Assembly (NCBI GenBank): GCA_018714645.1
Contig: DVND01000042.1
Span: forward strand, 1-10,226
From: Candidatus Avimonoglobus intestinipullorum
Lineage (GTDB): Bacteria; Bacillota; Clostridia; UBA1381
Direction: 5' to 3'
Length of the DNA: 10,226 nt
The number at the start of each line of letters is the position of its first letter. The first letter of the stretch is position 1. The notes under the pieces are model-generated. The model worked only from the letters and a program-made list of their open reading frames with translations. It did not search any database and was not told where the DNA came from. A program made the translations under genes and the position numbers. Below, piece after piece: positions 5,244-10,226 of this stretch.

Positions 5244-8093
5244 ATGAAATGGACCAAAAAACTGACCTCATGGATCTTGGCACTTGCGATGCTGATGTCC
5301 GTCTGCGTTTTTCAAACGGCGGGGGCCGCAGTGGACAGCCCGCAAGTGACAGAGGCAGGGGAGGATTACCTTACAATTGCATGGCCGGCGGGATATGGCG
5401 GCGGCGTATATTTTAAGCTCCAGTTAAACGGGGCGGATGTCACGGATATTATGGACGGATCTACCACCTATACTTTCAGGAATTTAGAGCCGGATACGGG
5501 ATACAATATTTTGCTTGTACCAATGAATGAAAACTTTGGATGGCTGAGCGGCGGAACGGGAATAACCGGACGGACGGCAAAGCCTGAGACGCCGTTTGCA
5601 ACTGTGACCAACCGGACATCCACATCCATTGAGATCACCCTTTCCAATGTGGATGAAGACGGCACTTATTTCATCTATTCCGAAACAGATGACGGGGAGA
5701 TTGCATTGGCGCCGACGCAGTTCACCGGTACGGTGTTTGTGGACGAAAACCTCCAGCCCGGAACCAATTATCACTATACCATTTATCCGGACGCCGGCGA
5801 TTTTGACGATCTTTTGGTTTCTGCAGCAACAGTGCCGGAATATAAGATCGAAGCGACGGACGTAACAGATACAACGGTATCGCTGGCATGGGTACAAAAA
5901 GAGGAATCGCGCAGCACCCACAAACTGCGTGTGGAAGCGGTTACAGCTGGAGCGGTTGTCCCGGACAGGTACAGGGAAAACACGGACGTTGAGGGCACCA
6001 GCTGTACAGTTACAGGGCTGACACCGGATTCTGAATATACATTCATTGTAACATCGCTCAAAACTGATGCAGGCTGGACGTTTATGGATCCCCCCTACAG
6101 GATCACGGTGAAAACAGAGCAATCGGCGGCGGCATATGCGACGGTGACAAACCGGACGTCCAGTTCGCTCACGGTGGAATTATTCAACGCAGATGCGGAG
6201 GATACTTATTATATTTCCGCACAGAAGGAGGACGGGACAGCCGTCCTGGATAATGCGGCATTTACTGGAACCGCTTATGTACACACGGGATTGGAAGCGG
6301 AGACTACATATAACTACACCATTAAAAATGCAGACGGCACGGTGGATGTTGCTGTCAGCGGGAAGACGATGCCCATTTATAAAATTGAGGCTACGAAAAT
6401 CGAGGAAACATCCATTACCCTGAATTGGACGCGGAAGGAGAACAGCATTGAACAGCACCGGGTAAAGATAACGTCTTCTACGCCTGGCGCCAGTATTCCG
6501 GACCGGTATACCGATGAGTACAATAACGCTTGTCTGGTGTCCGGAACAACGGTTACGGTTACCGGTTTGACACCGGGAGCGGCATATGAGATCAAGGTGA
6601 TTCCTATGGACGCCGGCTGGAACTGGATGGACGTCTATACCATTCAGGTGACGACATTGGCACAGGTAGAGGGCTTTGAAATTACCCACGAAGGTGTGAA
6701 TGAATTGTCCATGCGGTGGCTGGCCGTGGATGGCGCGGCATATTTCAACGTGTACCTGATACAGGATGGCGCGGAAGTGCTGGTGGGAGAACAAATCGAC
6801 CCCGTTGAACGCACATTCAGGCAGGTTTGGCTGAGACAGGATACGGAATATACATACGTGGTAAAGGCTTTTGACGAGGACGGCGCGGAAATCCCGATTA
6901 CCGGCTTTGACAATACCGTAACCGGGCGGACGGCTGTTGACACGGCATGGAACAACGACCGCGGCGAGGCGTATTATACCAGCGGGAAGCTGGCGGGGCA
7001 GAATATACGCCATGAGACCTATTACAGCGAACTGATGGGGTTGGAAGTTGGGTATAACATCCACATCCCGGCCGGCTATGACCCGGACAATACCTCCAAG
7101 CGGTATCCGGTGCTGTATTACCTGCACGCCTTGGGCGGGAATGAAAATTCCTGGGTCAGCGACGTGTGGGGCGCAAACTATGTAGAAACGCTGCAAGGCA
7201 TGGGAGACGACATGTTTATCGTCTATGTCAACAATGCGGGCGGCCAGTGGTATACAGACGCGGCCAATGGCCTGTATTACGGGCGGTCCACCATTCTGTA
7301 TGAACTGATCCCGCACATCGATGCGACCTATAACACGATCGCTGACAAGCGGGGCCGGGCGCTGGACGGCTTCTCCATGGGCGGCGTCGGCGGGCTGCTG
7401 CTGGCGTTTGAACGGCCGGATATGTTCAACAGTGTTGTGACCAATTCCGCGGGGATTTCCAACAGCTTACAGGATTTTATCAGCATGAACTGGGGCGCTG
7501 ACAAGACGGTATTCGGGCGCGATGTGGACGCGGAAGCGGCGGAGCAGTATTATGCGCAGGAAGGAATTTATGCAGTTTATGAGAAGAATAAGGACTGGAT
7601 TGAGGAATATGGGTTAAATATCATTATGCGCTGGGGCGAGGTTGACCCTGTTGCATTGATTTCCAACCAGCAGATGTTTGAGTTGCTGTCGGAAAACCCC
7701 GGTATCAATATTACAAATGAGGTGATTCCCGGCTATGACCACAGCAGCGTCTATTATGACGGCGGGAGAATGTACCAAAACCTGGAGTTCCACAGGAAAA
7801 ACCTTGATTTCACCGGGGCGGCGGCAGTCCCTGAAACGAAAATAGGGAGTATCAACACATCCCTTGGAGACGTATTTATTGAAAAGGGCGCGGATATCCC
7901 GGCGGATGCAAAGGTGCTCATAGCCTCCTATGATGCACAAAACAAGATGCAGGATTGCCAGATTGTGGCCCTTTCGGAAGGCGTTAGAACGGACTTTACG
8001 CCGGTGAAAGATGCGGATTATGTGAAGGTATTTATCTGGAGCATGGGAACAATTACACCTGTTGGCGAAAGCAAAATGGAATTGATTTTATAA
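5244..8093 (+). CDS. Secreted multi-FN3 protein with CE1-type (feruloyl/acetyl esterase-like) esterase domain
   Basis: A 949-aa exported protein. Residues 1-29 form a signal peptide (KWTKK, hydrophobic core, cleavage after AGA or nearby). Then come six fibronectin-III-like beta modules: about 33-113; A1 119-198; B1 200-292; A2 299-377; B2 379-472; and 475-566. A1/A2 both start ATVTNRTS and B1/B2 both start YKIEAT, so an A-B pair was duplicated. Residues about 585-855 are an alpha/beta-hydrolase of the esterase D / CE1 type, with YPVLYYLHALGG, nucleophile Ser711 in GFSMGG, likely acid Asp801 (GEVDPV) and His833 (GYDHSS). A roughly 90-residue beta-rich tail follows, with no LPXTG, SLH or dockerin, so it is probably released. 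The likely role is removing acyl groups (acetyl or feruloyl) from plant polysaccharide; substrate is inferred. Ribosome binding site AGGAAGG lies just before the ATG. The next gene is a mannosylglucose phosphorylase, which fits hemicellulose use. Confidence 0.9.
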   Translation: MKWTKKLTSWILALAMLMSVCVFQTAGAAVDSPQVTEAGEDYLTIAWPAGYGGGVYFKLQLNGADVTDIMDGSTTYTFRNLEPDTGYNILLVPMNENFGWLSGGTGITGRTAKPETPFATVTNRTSTSIEITLSNVDEDGTYFIYSETDDGEIALAPTQFTGTVFVDENLQPGTNYHYTIYPDAGDFDDLLVSAATVPEYKIEATDVTDTTVSLAWVQKEESRSTHKLRVEAVTAGAVVPDRYRENTDVEGTSCTVTGLTPDSEYTFIVTSLKTDAGWTFMDPPYRITVKTEQSAAAYATVTNRTSSSLTVELFNADAEDTYYISAQKEDGTAVLDNAAFTGTAYVHTGLEAETTYNYTIKNADGTVDVAVSGKTMPIYKIEATKIEETSITLNWTRKENSIEQHRVKITSSTPGASIPDRYTDEYNNACLVSGTTVTVTGLTPGAAYEIKVIPMDAGWNWMDVYTIQVTTLAQVEGFEITHEGVNELSMRWLAVDGAAYFNVYLIQDGAEVLVGEQIDPVERTFRQVWLRQDTEYTYVVKAFDEDGAEIPITGFDNTVTGRTAVDTAWNNDRGEAYYTSGKLAGQNIRHETYYSELMGLEVGYNIHIPAGYDPDNTSKRYPVLYYLHALGGNENSWVSDVWGANYVETLQGMGDDMFIVYVNNAGGQWYTDAANGLYYGRSTILYELIPHIDATYNTIADKRGRALDGFSMGGVGGLLLAFERPDMFNSVVTNSAGISNSLQDFISMNWGADKTVFGRDVDAEAAEQYYAQEGIYAVYEKNKDWIEEYGLNIIMRWGEVDPVALISNQQMFELLSENPGINITNEVIPGYDHSSVYYDGGRMYQNLEFHRKNLDFTGAAAVPETKIGSINTSLGDVFIEKGADIPADAKVLIASYDAQNKMQDCQIVALSEGVRTDFTPVKDADYVKVFIWSMGTITPVGESKMELIL
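5598..6659 (+). repeat. Internal duplication of an FN3-like module pair (A-B-A-B), period about 540 bp
   Basis: Module A begins at 5598 and again at 6138, exactly 540 bp apart, and module B begins at 5841 and 6378, 537 bp apart. The proteins share ATVTNRTS, FTGT.+V, TNRTS and YTI in A, and YKIEAT, PDRY, TVTGLTP and DAGW in B. Nucleotide identity is moderate at the starts (gcaactgtgaccaaccgg against gcgacggtgacaaaccgg), so the duplication is old enough to have diverged. Confidence 0.8.
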
Positions 8094-8102
8094 TATCTTG
8101 AT

Positions 8103-8148
8103 AAAGGGGGCTTTCGTGCTTGATGGCTGGGTATGAAAGCCCCCTTTT
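8103..8148 (+). terminator. Terminator-like hairpin between esterase and phosphorylase genes
   Basis: AAAGGGGGCTTTC (8103-8115) pairs perfectly with GAAAGCCCCCTTT (8135-8147) over a 19-nt loop, with only four T in the trailing run (8145-8148). It lies 9 nt after the esterase stop and only about 28 nt before the next start, leaving little room for a separate promoter. It may be a partial terminator that sets the expression ratio between the two genes. Confidence 0.8.
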
Positions 8149-8176
8149 ATAAAATTGGGAGAAGAGGAACATAAAG

Positions 8177-9355
8177 ATGGATCTATTTAAAACGCGCGTG
8201 GAAGCGCTCACAAAGGAGCATGAGGCGCTCATAAACCGGAAAAACTCTGTCAAAGCGGGCGGGAACGGGATTTTTGACAGGTATGCAAATCCCGTCCTCA
8301 CAGCCGCCCACACCCCTTTGTTTTGGCGCTATGATTTTTCCGAAACGGAGAACCCCTATTTCATGGAACGGATGGGGATTGGCTGTGTGTTTAACCCCGG
8401 CGCAATTTATTTTGATGGGAAATATTGCCTTGTGGCGCGCGTGGAGGGGGCAGACCGCAAATCGTTTTTCGCCGTGGCGGAAAGCGGCAACGGCATTGAC
8501 GGGTTCCGCTTCCGGGATTACCCGATCCTCATGCCGGAAACGGACGAGCCGGACACAAATATTTATGATATGCGCCTGACCAGGCACGAGGATGGCTATA
8601 TCTATGGGCTGTTCTGCACAGAGCGGAAAGACCCGGATGCGCCAGAGGGGGATACGTCCGCCGCTGTCGCCAAATGCGGTATCGCCCGGACGAAGGATTT
8701 GGAGCGCTGGGAACGGCTTGCCGATCTGGACGCCGGCGCGGCGCAGCAGCGTAATGTTGTATTGCATCCGGAATTTATAAATGGGAAATATGCGTTCTAT
8801 ACCAGGCCCCAGGACGGGTTTATAGAAGTTGGGAAGGCAGGCGGGATCGGATGGGGCTTATCCGACTCCATGGAGAACGCGAAAATCACAGAGGAATTTA
8901 CCTTTGAGCCCAAGGTGTACCACACCATCAAGGAAGTGAAAAACGGGCAGGGCCCAACGCCGGTCAAGACCGATGAGGGATGGCTCCACATCGCCCACGG
9001 GGTGCGGAATACGGCCGCGGGGCTACGGTATGTGCTGTATGCATTTTTGACGGATTTAGACGAGCCGTATAAACTGCTTTATACGCCCGGCGGATACCTG
9101 TTGGCGCCGGAGGGGGAGGAACGGGTTGGAGATGTGTCTAACGTTGTGTTTTGCAACGGCATGATCGAGCATGATGGAATGCTTTATATTTATTATGCAT
9201 CCAGCGATACCCGCGTCCATGTGGCAACCACCACAATTGAACAGATGCTGGATTATGTGAAGCACACGCCGGCGGACGGCTTGACCAGCCACCATTGTGT
9301 GCAGCAGCGCAAAAAGCTGATTGACAAGTACTTTGAAAGCAGGAGCAAGAAATGA
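8177..9355 (+). CDS. 4-O-beta-D-mannosyl-D-glucose phosphorylase (GH130)
   Basis: A 392-aa cytoplasmic GH130 five-bladed beta-propeller phosphorylase. It catalyses Man-beta-1,4-Glc + phosphate to alpha-mannose 1-phosphate + glucose, an inner step of mannan or glucomannan use. Landmarks are NGIFDRYANPVLTAAHTPLF (about 30-49), CVFNPGAIYFDGKYCLVARV (about 70-89), DRKSFFAVAES, and YDMRLT with Asp131, the position of the proton-donor Asp I recall in the Bacteroides fragilis enzyme. Later come CTERKDP, QQRNVVLHPEF, HGVRNTAAGLRYVLY and EGEERVGDVSNVVFCNG. Length and motifs fit subfamily GH130_1. The usual partner, a cellobiose 2-epimerase, is not in the window. GAGGA at 8164-8168 supports the start. 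It overlaps the next gene by 4 nt (ATGA), so the two are probably co-transcribed and translationally coupled. Confidence 0.92.
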   Translation: MDLFKTRVEALTKEHEALINRKNSVKAGGNGIFDRYANPVLTAAHTPLFWRYDFSETENPYFMERMGIGCVFNPGAIYFDGKYCLVARVEGADRKSFFAVAESGNGIDGFRFRDYPILMPETDEPDTNIYDMRLTRHEDGYIYGLFCTERKDPDAPEGDTSAAVAKCGIARTKDLERWERLADLDAGAAQQRNVVLHPEFINGKYAFYTRPQDGFIEVGKAGGIGWGLSDSMENAKITEEFTFEPKVYHTIKEVKNGQGPTPVKTDEGWLHIAHGVRNTAAGLRYVLYAFLTDLDEPYKLLYTPGGYLLAPEGEERVGDVSNVVFCNGMIEHDGMLYIYYASSDTRVHVATTTIEQMLDYVKHTPADGLTSHHCVQQRKKLIDKYFESRSKK

Positions 9356-10226
9356 TTGAAGTTGTAAATTTGTCCAAGACCTATGGCAAAAAAAAGGCGC
9401 TGGACACAGTCAGTTTTTCGGTACAAAAAGGGGAAATTTTGGGATTGCTCGGCGCAAACGGCGCGGGCAAATCCACCATAATGAACATTATTACCGGCTA
9501 TCTGTCCTCTACCGCAGGCACGGTGACCATAGACGGATATGACATTTTGGACAACCCGCGGGAGGCGAAAAAAAGAATTGGATACCTGCCGGAGCAGCCG
9601 CCGCTTTACATGGATATGACCGTGGAGGAATATCTCGGTTTTGCTTATGAGTTGAAAAAAATCAGAAGGGCAGATAAAGCGGCGCATATATTGGAAGTTG
9701 TCAGGAAAGTTGGGATTGAGGACGTGTACAAACGCCGGATCGCCAACCTTTCCAAGGGCTACAAGCAGCGCGTCGGCCTTGCGCAGGCGCTCCTGGGGGC
9801 TCCGGAGGTGCTGATTTTAGACGAGCCGACCGTCGGCCTCGATCCGGGGCAGATTGTGGAAATCAGGACTTTGATCCGGGAACTGGGGCAGGCGCATACG
9901 GTCATATTGTCGTCCCACATCCTCTCAGAGGTCAGCGCCGTGTGCGAGCGGGTGATCATCATCAAAAAAGGGCGGATTGTGGCGGAGGATACGCCGCAGA
10001 ACCTCGCCCAAATGCAGGGGGCAGCGCGGTTGGCGCTGCGCGTCCTGGGGCAGGAGGAGCAGGCGGCTGCCGTCCTGCGAGCCCTGCCGGATGTGACGGC
10101 GGCGGAGCTGCGGGGGCGGCATGAGGACGGTGCGCTTGATTTTGAACTGGAGACGGCGCGGGTGGCCGACACAGATTTTTTAAAGGCGCTGTTTTATGCG
10201 TTGGCGCAGAATGACATGCCGATATT
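9352..10226 (+). CDS. ABC transporter ATP-binding protein, GldA-like (3' end outside window)
   Basis: An open frame begins at ATG 9352, in the ATGA overlap with the phosphorylase stop, and runs to the window edge (291 complete codons). It is a nucleotide-binding subunit at the inner membrane face. Walker A is GANGAGKST (34-42, Lys40), the Q-loop is LPEQPPLY (Gln82), the signature is LSKGYKQR (133-140), Walker B is LILDEPT (154-160), and the switch His is 189 in ILSSHILSEV. The spacing IGYLPEQPPLYMDMTVEEYL resembles GldA-type or ABC-2 drug/lipid exporters, where an ABC-2 permease and a GldG-like protein usually follow. The C-terminal region from about 225 is a family-variable extension rich in Ala and Glu. 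Function in this locus is unknown; the GldA-like label is from motif resemblance only. Confidence 0.93.
   Translation, partial: MIEVVNLSKTYGKKKALDTVSFSVQKGEILGLLGANGAGKSTIMNIITGYLSSTAGTVTIDGYDILDNPREAKKRIGYLPEQPPLYMDMTVEEYLGFAYELKKIRRADKAAHILEVVRKVGIEDVYKRRIANLSKGYKQRVGLAQALLGAPEVLILDEPTVGLDPGQIVEIRTLIRELGQAHTVILSSHILSEVSAVCERVIIIKKGRIVAEDTPQNLAQMQGAARLALRVLGQEEQAAAVLRALPDVTAAELRGRHEDGALDFELETARVADTDFLKALFYALAQNDMPI

Noticed and set aside
6180..7316. A 378-aa open frame on the minus strand opposite the FN3-esterase gene
   Set aside because: It is antisense to a clear signal-peptide, FN3 and esterase protein, has no recognisable domain, and has no ribosome binding site that stands out. It is a by-product of codon bias.
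8130..8160. Promoter for the phosphorylase based on TATAAA at 8148-8153
   Set aside because: No -35 box lies at a suitable distance, and the box overlaps the terminator hairpin tail.

Overview
This window looks like chromosomal DNA from an anaerobic, low-to-mid-GC Gram-positive bacterium (Bacillota, probably a gut Clostridia-type organism). The evidence is consensus sigma-A promoters with 17-bp spacers, purine-rich ribosome binding sites, U-tract terminators, an oxygen-sensitive glycyl radical enzyme, and an aluminium-resistance/methionine gamma-lyase-like PLP protein typical of Bacillota. Species cannot be named from the sequence alone. All recognisable genes lie on the + strand.

Layout. 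(1) 2-121: the last 39 codons of an integrase-type transposase, with A/T-ending codons unlike the rest of the window. (2) 157-1504: a near-consensus promoter and a complete 428-aa PLP enzyme of the methionine gamma-lyase/aluminium-resistance family. (3) 1537-1805: a perfect-consensus promoter, tRNA-Leu(GAG), tRNA-Gln(CTG) and a strong terminator. (4) 1834-2747: a carbon-nitrogen hydrolase (nitrilase superfamily) with its Glu-Lys-Cys triad, then a terminator. (5) 2748-5123: a promoter region with GGAACA-type repeats, then a 732-aa glycyl radical enzyme with an intact C-terminal radical glycine motif but an unusual GCSQ thiyl-cysteine loop, and no activase in the window. (6) 5244-8148: a large secreted protein with six fibronectin-III-like modules (four forming a duplicated A-B pair) and a CE1-type esterase domain, followed by a terminator-like hairpin. 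(7) 8177-9355: a GH130 family 4-O-beta-D-mannosyl-D-glucose phosphorylase. (8) 9352-window end: the ATP-binding subunit of an ABC transporter, overlapping the phosphorylase by 4 nt and cut off by the window edge.

How the genes may work together. The secreted FN3-esterase and the cytoplasmic mannosylglucose phosphorylase suggest a small mannan or hemicellulose utilisation locus: the outer enzyme could remove ester groups from plant polysaccharide, and the inner one would phosphorolyse Man-beta-1,4-Glc to mannose 1-phosphate and glucose. The glycyl radical enzyme shares an 8-mer (GAACAATG) upstream of it with the esterase gene, so the two may share a regulator. This link is inference. The most interesting unknown is the glycyl radical enzyme, whose Gln in place of the usual dehydratase Glu and atypical N-terminus do not match the well-characterised classes I know.
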